Of a DNA stretch of 64,000 nt, positions 10,915 to 21,564 are shown one piece after another. Numbering within the stretch: position 1 is the first letter of the stretch; each line of letters opens with the position of its first letter. The notes under the pieces are model-generated. The model ran no database searches and had not been told where the DNA came from. It was given only the letters and a program-made list of their open reading frames with translations. This DNA is from Neoscytalidium dimidiatum (taxonomy: Eukaryota > Ascomycota > Dothideomycetes > Botryosphaeriales > Botryosphaeriaceae). Made by a program: the position numbers and the translations under genes. The stretch is from positions 1,364,001 to 1,428,000 of the forward strand of contig CM074699.1 of NCBI GenBank assembly GCA_037367355.1, in the 5' to 3' direction.

Positions 10915-13818
10915 AGTCTCCCTTCCGGGGACCGAAGGTTGCGAGGAGAGTGGGCGATTGTTTCTCCTGTAGACATAGTTAGCTCGGTTTGTAGACCTAT
11001 TAGGCTTGGAAGCTTCTGTATCACCGTCCTGCATCCCCGATCCGTACGAGTGCGTCAGTGAGCTCTTACGTGCTGGTGCTCGAAGTAAACATGGCCCTCG
11101 TCAAGCTTAGTTTCCTTTCGTAACGTTGACTTTGAGGCTCTGGATTTTGAATAGCAACGTCGATAAATCTAGCAGGATAACAGTTGCCTAAGGTGGCCGA
11201 ACGCAACCTCCTGGACGCTGAATCAGATCTCCATGGGCAGAGGCTCGCTCGAGTTGGTGAATTGCATGGTGTAATTTAGGAGTAATAGACTGCTTAGACG
11301 AGTTCCAACACGGCCGGTATGGATGCTGGCGCTATGAAGCCAAAAGACAAAAAAGGGAGCGTGGGCTGCCTTTGCTTTGGTAAGGAGTGAGTCGATATTG
11401 AGTCGTCCGGATTATAGAATGTGATAACGATCTGCTACTTGACCATTTGAGGATCCCAACAGAAACCAATATGACGTTCGGCAGATTATCTCGCGAGGAT
11501 ATTTGGCAATACTGTGCGTACTATCGGATCAGCTCTAAGTGTTGGAGGCATTTTGAGTGCGGTCGAAGACAACTAAGCTTGCGCTGGCGGAGCTTGGTAT
11601 CTTGGCGTTAATGAGTCGACCAGAGAATGTAGAGAACATTATTAGAGCGGTAAGGAAACTCGATCCACTGTGTGAAGAAGGATGACGACGGGATCTGGAG
11701 AGACATGTGACGACGGATTATACGTTCCTCCTTTTCCGGTGCGGCGCATACCAGTAGGAGTTCGAGGGCTGGAACTCACTTCTACAGCCTCCTGTGCAAG
11801 TCAGACTCTGTGCCACTAATCTTCGCGTTTCTTCTTGTTCAGGTACCGTGAGATCTATGTTCAAGGGGGTGCGAGCCTATTGGAGATTGTTATGCGGCCA
11901 AGAATGCGCCAGCAACTGGCGGAGATGGAACGCAGTCCGGGAATGTGGTGCCGGCGCATGAAGCCGAACGCAAGGCGCAAGATATTGTATGCCGTGACAC
12001 CGACTAGAGCATTGCTCAAGTGGTCGAAGCAGTGAACTATGACTTCGAATTCAGCCAAGGTCTTGGCCAGACGTCCGAAGATGAAGTTCGCAGCCAGACT
12101 CAGCTAGTGAAGTGCTCGGTCAGCGGGAGGCTTCGGGGTGGTCCAGATCGCAATTTGGAAGTCAAGGAACGAGCTTGGGATGTGGTGCTACAAAATAGCA
12201 AGCCTTTCGGGCTGCATCAAACACTCCGTATGGCTCCAGATCAGCCAAGGTCTTGGCCAGACGTTCGATGTTGATGCAGAATGGATGGAACGGTGCCAGA
12301 GGGCTAGCTCTTAACCAAAATGGCCTGACGGGTGGAGGTTGTCGGTGGTTAGTCGAGCGAAAGACAAGCGGGAATAAACTCCTTGCATACCGAGCCCATG
12401 GGATCGGGCTATGCCATGAACGAACTACTTGAACTTAAAGAGTGGCGAATATCCCTTTGCACTGCAGCTACGTTGCAATGCTAAGACATGCCATCTGGAG
12501 TTCCGATCGGACAGAGGGCCGGTCAGAGTGCAGCATGTGATTTGGCGTCGCGGGAACGCGCCATCTTGCCACTGCAAAAGTGATCCGACAGCACCGCCTC
12601 TGCGTTACACCTCAACAAAGGCTTAGTTTGTCCGTCTAAATCACCAATGTTCATCTCAATCATTACGATGCGTCTGTCTGGGCATGATACACCGGGTGCA
12701 ATAACATTTGGCAATCGATCGACTTCGGCGGTTCCGCAAAGTTGCTGTATGCTGCACTGGCATTTCAAATGGCGCAACTAACCAGGGCTAGTAAGGCTCC
12801 CGTCGAGAATAGCAGGTTTTGTTGTGAGGTCTGTTGCGGCTGCTCTCGGGAGTGGGGATTCCGAGAGCTAAGTGGAAGGCAATCTGGCGTTTTTGACGTT
12901 GGAATAAGATCGAGACCCGCGCCACAGCTGTGAAGAATGTGTGTGAGATGCAGCTTTTTGTCAGCTGTGGAGATGTACGATGAAACGACGCAAGTGTCAG
13001 AAACCTTCCCTTGAATGCCGTTCGAAAAATATGACTGTTGAGTTTTGTCCACGGAAGGAAACATGGATGATGGAGAACTGTGCATTATCGACGGCACAGA
13101 TGCTGGTTTAACCAGTAGCGCTGACGGGCTAGATCAGTGCGGGGCTTCTGGCGGTGGTGTTGATGGCGGCCGGATGGCTGTAGTGGCGGCCGACGGACAG
13201 GTCAGAAGGCAAGTTAAGAAGCTTGTGGATTACGTCATCAAATCGGGTGGCTGGATACGGAAAACTACAATCGCGCTTGGGAAAAAGGTGTGTGCAGCAG
13301 TATTATTACACTCCAGGAGCGAAGTAAATGCGTGCAGGGCAACTTTATAAATGCAGTAATTTCAATGAGACTAGTGATATTCGCATCCGATCCCTTGTCC
13401 TTTCCGTTGTATTATGTTAGCGTCATAGCATGCTTCAAGCTCACGAGCTCTTCTCAAGGTGCGGCGCTAGTCAAAGGTCCTCAGTAGTTGCAGTGACTTT
13501 ATAGCCTCCCATCAAGTCCACCCGTATTCTGGCTTTTTTTGATTCTAGGAAGTTAGAATTCGCGAAATTTATGGTACTGCTGGGGGCCACCTCCCCAAAA
13601 GATTTAGTAACGGCATACGATGCCGACAAAGGCTTTTAAGGACTTAGGCCGTCTTTTTTGTTCTCTGTGTTAATTATATTGGGACAAGATAGAAAATAAA
13701 TGAATTGATCATCAAGATCACGCAGAGCAGCATGCGCAGGTTTGTTGATTCCTACAGGAGATGTATTAATTTGTATATATAATTTTTTGGGGTTTTCAAT
13801 TCTTCATCGTCGAGCAAC
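10915..13818. other. intergenic, no gene recognised apart from a short direct repeat
   Basis: About 2.9 kb with no frame over about 110 codons and no domain signature. An Asp/Gly-rich frame with ATG at 13063 (about 95 codons) is an orphan and not convincing. A perfect 24-bp direct repeat lies at 12051 and 12241. A string at 11400 (AGTCGTCCGGAT) resembles one arm of the inverted-repeat family described elsewhere, in decayed form. Confidence 0.4.
12051..12264. repeat. pair of 24-bp direct repeats
   Basis: Identical 24-bp copies occupy 12051-12074 and 12241-12264, 190 bp apart. Each begins TCAGCCAAGG and ends GGCCAGACGT, and contains the palindrome CCAAGGTCTTGG. The following bases are also similar but no longer identical. 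Origin is unknown; it could be a remnant of a local duplication or of a mobile element. Confidence 0.7.
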
Positions 13819-13917
13819 TCCGTTATGGTCTAGGGGTTAGGATTCTCCGCTTTCAATGTGCGCCAATGCGCCTTATGCTGAGCCGGAGCGGCCCGGGTTC
13901 GATTCCCGGTAACGGAA
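13819..13917 (+). tRNA. tRNA-Glu (anticodon TTC) with 27-nt intron
   Basis: The acceptor stem TCCGTTA pairs with TAACGGA and is followed by discriminator A at 13917. The D-arm includes GGTCTAGGGGTTAGGA. The anticodon stem CTCCG (13845-13849) pairs with CGGAG (13884-13888). The anticodon TTC lies at 13852-13854. The T-arm is GGTTCGATTC. A 27-nt intron at 13856-13882 sits after the base 3' to the anticodon, the standard eukaryotic position. Removing it leaves 72 nt. CCA is not encoded, as expected. Confidence 0.93.
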
Positions 13918-15267
13918 CAAGTATCATTTTGCCTTTCTCATAGTCCTTTTTGATCGCTGAAGGCCATTTGTAGCGCGTGGTTGAGCGAGATGGCCTATCT
14001 AGCGGTATGCTGTTCCAATCGGCACGTTCTTTTCTATTCATTCAGGGGCAGGTGTTAGTAATACAGCAACAGTGCAGCGGGTAGTAGTAGAAAAATCACT
14101 CTTTTCTTTCACAACGGGGAGGCTAGTCATAAGGACGAAGTTCTAATTAAGATTCATGGGCAGTTGGAGCAGTCGTCCGGATGTGAATGTCGCATGAGGT
14201 TGGTGGCGCCTGCGTCCGGGTGATTAGTTCGACTACACATGCAAAATATATTACAGTATGACGCTTGGCTTTCTCTGCGACCTTTTGTAGCAGTATCCAG
14301 CACGTCTACTCAGAGCCTGTTCGTGAAGTGGTTGGTGAACATTGATCACCGATTCAGTACCGCGGGTAGCCGTCCTTTTGAGTTAACCATATGCGACATG
14401 CTTGAGCTTGCTCTAACCCTCCTGCGAGCTGATTCCCAGTCATCAGCCACATCACCGGGGAAAGCGCTCGGATTCGGATACATATCATGAACCCAGTTGC
14501 AAATGAAACGGCCAGCAAAGCATGACTTGCTCGCCAGCGGACCTGAGTTCTCATCTGTGCCTGTCTCACCGAAACGAAGGCGGCAAGGAAGCAATTTCGT
14601 TGGTGGAGTGCAGCAGGCTTACGCGGAGCTGTGATTAATGCGCGCACAGCAAAGTTCGCGGACAAACGCAGCTGTCGATGGCGGGATCTGCCGGAGAAAC
14701 ACGACACGCTGCGGTGGCATGGCGAAGTAGAGGCGCTCGGTGGCGAGTTACGTCTGGCGCCTTCGCTTCGCGCTGCGGTGGCTCAGTCGAGGGTCAACTG
14801 CGTTATCTCCGGAGCCTTTTCGCCTCCAAGCTTCTGCCGCGCCGCGCTGGTGATGGCTTGTCTGCGGCTTGGCGAAGCTTGCACATTGGACGAGGACCCG
14901 GTCCGCGATCCTGAGGGAGCCTCTTCCCCACTGCGACCACGCAGGAACCGGCCGACCGACATGGCGAGCTTCCCACTTCAGCCGATCCGAGGGCAACCCG
15001 TGCAACCACCTTCCTGTCCAGGTTAAACACGCGCTGTCCCACCCCGGCGGCCTCTGCTTATCGGAATAAGTGACCGCTGCTCAATGACGGCACTGGCTCT
15101 GCACTCTGCACCATGGCAGCCGCACTGTGCCCAGAGCTCCGTCAGGATAAATACCCCGCTGCCGTTGTTTCCCGTTTCCTGGCGGGTGCGCCGCCATTGA
15201 CAGCTGCCCTCTGTTTCTACTCTTTCCCCGGCCCTGCTACGCCAATTGCTGCTTCACTGCTGCAAGC
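13918..15267. other. intergenic with one inverted-repeat element; promoter of carboxypeptidase at right
   Basis: Contains the inverted-repeat element at 14155-14241. The remaining sequence has only short opposing frames. An ATAAATA string at 15147-15153, about 115 bp before the ATG of the carboxypeptidase, is a plausible TATA-like element. Confidence 0.5.
14155..14241. repeat. MITE-like inverted-repeat element, copy 1 (decayed right arm)
   Basis: The left arm reads CATGGGCAGTTGGAGCAGTC continuing into GTCCGGATG. The right arm (about 14212-14241) matches its reverse complement only partly. Most differences in the part that can be aligned are C/T or G/A transitions. The left arm is nearly identical to the left arm of the copy inside the ATG1 intron at 43053. 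No coding capacity. Lies between the tRNA and the carboxypeptidase gene. Confidence 0.65.
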
Positions 15268-17225
15268 ATGTTGAGCCAGATCCTTCGCACAGGCGCTGCT
15301 GCCGCCGTGCTCTCCGCCTCTGGTGTGTCTGCCTTCATCAAGCTGCCGCACCACGCGAGGCAGCTCCCGGCCAATGCCACCGACGTCAAGACAATTGTTA
15401 CTCCTACCAACGTCACCATCCGCTACAAGGAGCCTGGCCAATACGGCGTCTGCGAAACCACCCCAGGCGTCAATTCGTGAGTCTTTCTATCTATACATCT
15501 CGGTTTCTTTGCCCGCTCTCTTTCCGCCTTCTTTCTTCCATGGAGAAAAATACCACTGGGAAGGAAACTGACCCGGTGTTCCTCCAGCTACGCCGGATAC
15601 ATCGATCTTGCTCCGGACGCTCATACGTTCTTCTGGTTTTTTGAATCACGTCGTGATCCTGCCAACGACCCTGTCACACTTTGGTTGAACGGTGGCCCTG
15701 GTTCTGATTCCTTGATCGGATTGTTTCAAGGTCAGTCTATCTTGAAATCCACCGAAAAATTTACCTGGCGCATTACGATGCTGACATTTCCTGACACAGA
15801 ACTTGGACCATGCAATATCACCGAAAACCTGACGTCTGCAGTCAATCCCTATTCTTGGAACGAAGTATCAAACCTGCTCTTTCTGAGCCAGCCTCTTGGT
15901 ACTGGCTTCTCGTACGCTGAGGAGGACGTCGGCAGTTTCAACAACATCACCGGAGCTTTCGAGCCCGACAACGAGGGCAGTGATTACGGAAGATACCCCG
16001 TCATTAACGCCACCGAGCTCGACACCACGGATCTCGCTGCCGCTGCCGCATACCACGTCCTCCAAGGTTTCTTCAGCGCTCTCCCGCAGCTTGACAGCGA
16101 GGTCAAGAGTAAGGACTTCAACCTTTGGACAGAGAGTTATGGGTAAGTGGCTAGCCTTGTCCAAAACAGCTATTCAGAGTCCCTTTCTAAGCGAATAAAC
16201 ACAGAGGACACTATGGCCCCGCCTTTTACAACTATTTCTATGAGCAGAACGAGGCCATCAAGAACGGATCAGCGACCGGCGTCGAGCTGAACTTCAACTC
16301 CCTCGGCGTTGGCAACGGCATCATCGACGAGTACACCCAAGTCCCGTACTATCCCGAGTTCGCGGTAAACAACACCTACGGCATCAAGGCGTACAACGAC
16401 ACCATCTACCAGTACACGCAGATCGCGCTGAGGATGCCGAACGGCTGCCTCGACCTGGTCTCCTACTGCCGTCAAGCGGACCGATCAACGCTCTCCGGGC
16501 AAGCGCTCTGCTCGGAAGCGGCGTCCATGTGCCGCGACAACGTCGAGGGCGCCTACTACAACTTCGGCGAGCGCGGCACGTACGACATCCGGCACCCATC
16601 GGACGACCCGACGCCGCCCGAGTACTTCCCGGACTACCTGAACCAGGCGCACGTGCAGGACGCGCTGGGCGTCAACTTCAACTACTCCGAGTCCAACAAC
16701 GACGTCTACTACGCCTTCCAGCAGACGGGCGACTTCGTGTACCCCAACTTCATCGAGGACCTCGAGCAGCTGCTCGCCGCCGGCGTGCGCGTGGCCCTCT
16801 ACTACGGCGACGCCGACTACATCTGCAACTGGTTCGGCGGCCAGGCCGTCTCGCTCGCCGTCGACCACGCCGACGCCGCCGCCTTCCGCGCCGCCGGCTA
16901 CGCCCCCTTCGTCGTCGACGGCGTCGAGTACGGCGAGGTGCGCCAGCGCGGCAACTTCTCCTTCCTGCGCATCTACGAGGCCGGCCACGAGGTCCCCTAC
17001 TACCAGCCCCTCGCCTCGCTCGCCATGTTCAACCGCACCGTCTTCCACTACGACATCGCCACCGGCGAGCTGCCCGTCACCGCCAACCTGACCACCGTCG
17101 GCGGCCCCAACGCCACCCACACCGAGCCGTACGTCGCCCTGCCGAGCAGCACCGATGCGAGCGCCGCGACGGCGGTGCCGTTGGATATCGGGAAGATGAG
17201 GCTGCCCATGTTGCAGGGATGGTAG
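15268..17225 (+). CDS. secreted serine carboxypeptidase (peptidase family S10, carboxypeptidase S1-like)
   Basis: Removes C-terminal residues from peptides at acidic pH, typically in the vacuole or outside the cell. Four exons, 15268-15476, 15588-15730, 15800-16142 and 16205-17225, give 571 aa. The introns have GTGAGT, GTCAGT and GTAAGT donors, and each junction restores a conserved motif: GVNS/YAGYIDL, GLFQ/ELGPC and ESYG/GHYG. A signal peptide ends near SGVSA at about residue 22. The oxyanion motif is WLNGGPGSDS. The catalytic triad is intact: Ser230 in ESYGGHYGP, Asp436 in GDADYICNW and His493 in EAGHEVPYYQP. Several NXT/NXS sites fit a glycoprotein. No C-terminal GPI signal is obvious; the chain ends LPMLQGW. 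Family assignment is secure; the exact subfamily is inferred. Confidence 0.95.
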
Positions 17226-20200
17226 ACGGTAATGTCCGATTCGTAGAATCTTATTTTTTTTCCCCCCCCTCTGGATAATGAAAAGAATGATGTAATGAGG
17301 ATGATAGGATGAGGAAAAGAGACCAACGGCTATTGATACGTAGCTGCAACTATCACTGAAATGCCATTAATAACAATCAGCTGTTCCGTTCCGGAAGGAC
17401 TCGTGTTCAATTTTCTTTCTCAAATAAAGAAAGCGGTTCAAGAGGTAGCTGCGCTACTGCCGCTCACTGCAAACAGCAACGCAAGCATCATACCAACTCC
17501 ATGCTATCATCTGTCGGAATATCAAATGAGAGCCGCCAATTCTGTACTGAGAATGTTCGCCTTTTTTTTTCCCCCTGGCGGATGCCTTCTCCTTCCGCCA
17601 TGCATGATCATGTGGACCCCCTTTGTAGCCCTAGCCTCTGTCTCCTACTCTCCATGCTTCCTGCGGGAGGACCGCCCCCCATGCTGGCTAGAGCAATCCG
17701 ATGAGTGCCGGTTGGACAGTCGCAAAACTTCAAAGAATGATCAGGCGGACGGTTTTCGGAATTAGTATCAGAGGATCAAGGGCCGCGAAGCACGGGTGAC
17801 GGTGCGCCTCCTTTTCTTACTCGACGGGAAAGACCGGGCCATAGTATTGTGAGGCCGGGGTCAGGGCTTTTTGAAAGTCACTCTGAGAGGGCTGAGTGCT
17901 GTCAGATGACGCCAATAGGGGGATCTACGCCACTGGTTTTTCAGAACGATGACTGCAGGCGCAGGGGAGGGAGCGGAAGCTGAAGAATTGTGAGTGCAGC
18001 TGTTTCGATGAGAAAGAGTATTCTGCGAGTACTCTACGGCTCCTTCGCCAACATGGGCTCCCCTGCCGGCAAGTTCGGGCGGAAAGGATCGAAGATAGGT
18101 GTCTAGGAAGCGGATCACCCGGGCTGAGGGCAACGTGGAGACCGAACGCCGGATGCGCTCAGCTTGGTAGAGATGAAGTTAGAAGGATGGCTTGCGAAGA
18201 GATTCGTGTTTCGTTAGAGAAGGCGGACGAGAGAACAAAAATCATCACGAATGAGAAAGCGAGTAGGCGGCAGTAGCAGAGCCTCAAAAAGTCAAAGTAC
18301 GGCCGGAGCAAGATGACCAAATGTCCAGCTGAGCGGCCGCAAGGTTTACCTTCTCCTCGGAGAGGAGCTGCGGTCCGTGGGCTTTCGCTTGGACCGGTCC
18401 AGGGCTCGTCCAGTCCAGGTAAGGCTGTGCTTCTGACGGAAATGGCGTGGCGGGAGCTCCGGTGAGGCGCGGGTGTTTTGGAGAGAGGATGCCTTATTGC
18501 ACAGTCCTCACTAAGGTCTGGCAGGTGCGGTGCTGCTCTCGAAACAGCCGACTGCCGGACGCCCTAAACTCGAAATCGAAGTCCTGTCAAGGTAATCCGC
18601 CATTGCGTCAACCACAAGGCTAGAACATTGGCTTGATCGCTAGAACAGCGCTACGCATCGGTGTTCACCAAATGGCTCTGTCACCGTGGCGTCGAGCGCG
18701 AGGACGTGATAGGCATATTCCGTTTCATGGACATAGCGCCAAGTCTCTGGAGAAGATGACAGCTATGCTGCCGGAGCCAATGGATCGACTTGGAATACGC
18801 GGGGTTGGTGGAGAGAAGTGATCTGCGGGCAGGCGGGCAGGCAGACAACATCGTTGATAGGCAGAATCTGCGGACTGCGACTCGGCGTGAGATATCCATG
18901 ACTCCTGCACCTCCCCTTTTGGGTCTTCGGGGATACCGGAGAGCTGGTTCAAGGACGATCGCCGCCTCAACGGAAGCGCATGGATGTTCGCTGAGAGGCT
19001 GTGGAGGATCGCCAATACAGTCTGATCAGCATCTCAAAGACGGATTCTTAAGGTGTATCAAATAGCAGACTTGGCGCTGAGCAAAGAGTCATGTTTGACG
19101 AAGCGTTTCTCATCTCGTGTTTATGGAATCAACCTGAGCCGATGAGTGGCTTCAATGCCTGAATCAGGCGATGCCAAGGCCAAGATGAAGTCGCGGCTGG
19201 TGGCGTTGGAGAGGCAGGTTACGCATGTGCTAAGAGACGTTGCAATTCTACTGACGTGCTGGTACTAAGCACACGGCCCCAAGTGCCGAGGGTATCGAGA
19301 CTCGAGCTTGAATCGGGGTGACGGGCGTCTGGGACGGGTCATAGGGGCTCTGTCAGCCCACTGACACTTTGGGGAGAACAGGGAGAGCCAGGGAACCGCA
19401 TTAAACTCAGATTAAACTTTGCGATCGACCAATGCTTAGTAGCGCAACGCTCTGGCGCGTGAGACGGCGGCGTGTCAGCGCAGGCGAGTGCCAAGATTGG
19501 AGGATACGATGGCGCCTCTGCGCCTCCAACACAGTCGTGCCAGGACAAACCGTGGAGTCGGCGCGACTGAGCAGAGAAGCAGGCAACACTGCCGCACTGC
19601 GCCAAGATTATCCGTGTATTGAGCCTGGAGGCGGAAGCCCGCGGACCGAGTCAATTTTTTTGCTGGCGACGGAGAGGAAAAGGCTGATTGTAAAGAGCGA
19701 GGGCTAGGGAAGGGGTGGGAAGGGGTGAGAGTGGGTGAAGCGCCGAACGGGAGAGAATGTCATTGTCTGCTTCGTTGGGTTGCGCCGGCGCGGTTCTTCC
19801 AGAAGACGTGGCCTCCCTCTGGACTCTCTGAAACTCAGCTCTCCCGCCCTCACCACCTCGCCGACATCGTCTGCCCCCTTTGTGACGCACTTCAGCCGCC
19901 AAGAACGAGACGCCGGCCGCGTGGCCTTACCTCCTCTCCCTCCTCTCTCCCTTCACGATTCATGTGGTTCCTCCCGGCTCCCGAGTCAGGCCGTCCCACC
20001 ACCGCAGCACCAGCTGCAACGGTATCCCCGTGCGTTGAGCCTCGCCGGCTCTGCACTTGCCATGTTTCCACCAGTATTCCGGAGTGCATGAGGGCGCCGC
20101 TGCCGCGTGCTCCGCCCCGTAAAACGGTGGCGTAGCCTCAATAGTGGCCCAGTCAGCGTCCGGCCCGCCTCTCTGCAATTGCGCCCTCCACGGCACTCAC

Positions 20201-20651
20201 CACCTTCTCGAATAGCTAGCCAAGCCTATCCCCAGCAGTGGGCGCCACCGTTCTGCCTGCATCGGCAGTGTGAGCCAAGCTTTCGGCCTAGGCGCCGCAT
20301 GCTCCCAGCATGGCAATCGCCGTTTGACAGAACCCACATGTCAGCTACACGGCTCGTGCTGTGCGGCATGAGCTAGCCTACGCACCCAGCATACAGTGGT
20401 AGATTTTGAGGATTACGGATCGGCACGGACGCTTCTATAATCGAGCTTACAGTATTATAAAAGGTACCCCTCTCATCATGCCGAGTCAATATTCCCTCTT
20501 TCATCAGCCTTCAGCAACCGGAAGCAGCACTCATTTGAGCTTCTTGAGTCAATCAAGCCTCCGTCCTAACCAGTCAAGCAGATCACCAACTCTTCCACTC
20601 TCTTTGCTCTCTTGCCTGCCATCGTCCCTGGGTCCAAGTTCTTAAGCCAGA
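17226..20651. other. intergenic, about 3.4 kb, no gene recognised; promoter of carbonic anhydrase at right
   Basis: Only short frames on both strands. The final 250 bases contain a TATA box and a pyrimidine-rich leader for the carbonic anhydrase gene. Two GCCAAG strings (20219-20224 and 20274-20279), matching the PacC pH-response consensus GCCARG, lie upstream of the TATA box. Confidence 0.45.
20456..20462 (+). promoter_or_regulatory. TATA box of the alpha-carbonic anhydrase gene
   Basis: TATAAAA within AGTATTATAAAAGG, 190 bp upstream of the ATG, followed by a C/T-rich leader. Consistent with a strongly regulated fungal promoter; not proven. Confidence 0.55.
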
Positions 20652-21564
20652 ATGCTTTCATACCTCACTGCTCTAGCAGTTCTGCTGCCTGCCATCCTTG
20701 CCTGTCCTGACCACTCTGTCCCTCGCGGTGCCAGCTTGTACAGGCGCCAGGCTGGTGGTCCTGACAGTGGAAATGGTAACTGGACTACTCGCGTTCCTGG
20801 AACCACCATCTGGGCCTATGAAGCCTCCTTCAACTGGGGCCGTCTCAGCCCAGGTAAGCTCCTATTTAACATTCTCCATGCGAACTGATATTGATGCGGG
20901 CGTTACAGACTACGAACTATGTCAGACTGGCACTCAGCAGTCTCCTATCTCGCTGAGGTCCAGTGATTCCACCAACAAGGCCTACACTCCCCGCTTCACT
21001 GGCTACACGGGCAGCTTCGCCGGCCAGTATTTCAACTGGGGCTACGGGTCAGCCTTCAACCTCGACCACCCTGAGGACGATTACACCTCGCTGCCGTCCA
21101 TGCAACTCAAAAACCAAACCGTTTACATGACGGGCTGGCACCTCCACGCCCCGGCGGACCACATGGTCGACGGCGACCGCACCAAGGCCGAGCTCCACTT
21201 CGTCCACGTCGACTCCGAGGGCCACGAGAAGGCCGTGCTAGGCTTCCTGCTCGACCCCACCGGCGCAGAGAACTCGACCTGGGTCGACCAGGTGCCCTCG
21301 CCCATGCTCCACTTCAACGAGACCGACCGCGCGCTCTCCATGGAGATGCAGTTCGACACGGCCATCTCCGAGGTTGGCGGCTTCACCGAGTTCTGGACCT
21401 ACAAGGGCAGCTTGACCAGCCCGCCTTGCCACGAGGGCATCCGCTGGTTCGTCGCCAAGGAGCACCTGAAGGTCAGCGTGCCGCAGATGCGGGAGATCCT
21501 GAGGGTCAGCACCTACTCCGCTCGTGCAATTCAGGAGGAGTGGCTGCATGAGGTCAACCTCTAG
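20652..21564 (+). CDS. secreted alpha-type carbonic anhydrase
   Basis: Catalyses reversible hydration of carbon dioxide to bicarbonate, outside the plasma membrane to judge from its signal peptide (MLSYLTALAVLLPAILA). Two exons, 20652-20853 and 20909-21564, give 285 aa. The intron is GTAAGC...TTACAG, and its removal joins GRLSP to DYELCQTG. A possible Arg-Arg processing site follows the signal peptide (LYRR). The three zinc ligands are His145 and His147 in GWHLHAPADH and His164 in AELHFVHVD, the classical alpha-CA arrangement with a loop shorter than in animals. QQSPISL and the C-terminal GSLTSPPC signature are also present, the latter with a Cys for the family disulfide. N-glycosylation sequons are visible (NWT, NQT, NST, NET). 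Fungi more usually rely on beta-class enzymes in the cytosol; alpha-class members are secreted accessories. Confidence 0.95.

Noticed and set aside
9307..11034. 575-codon open frame on the minus strand antisense to the FAD oxidase
   Set aside because: It is an artefact of very high third-position GC in the real gene. The translation is Arg/Val/Ala low complexity and crosses the true intron.
11395..11455. Fourth inverted-repeat copy around AGTCGTCCGGAT
   Set aside because: One arm is recognisable but the other matches only weakly with an insertion; not secure enough to list as a feature.
13853..14041. 62-codon minus-strand frame including GIEPGPLRLSIRRIGAH
   Set aside because: It overlaps the tRNA-Glu; protein-like appearance is a known artefact of antisense tRNA sequence.
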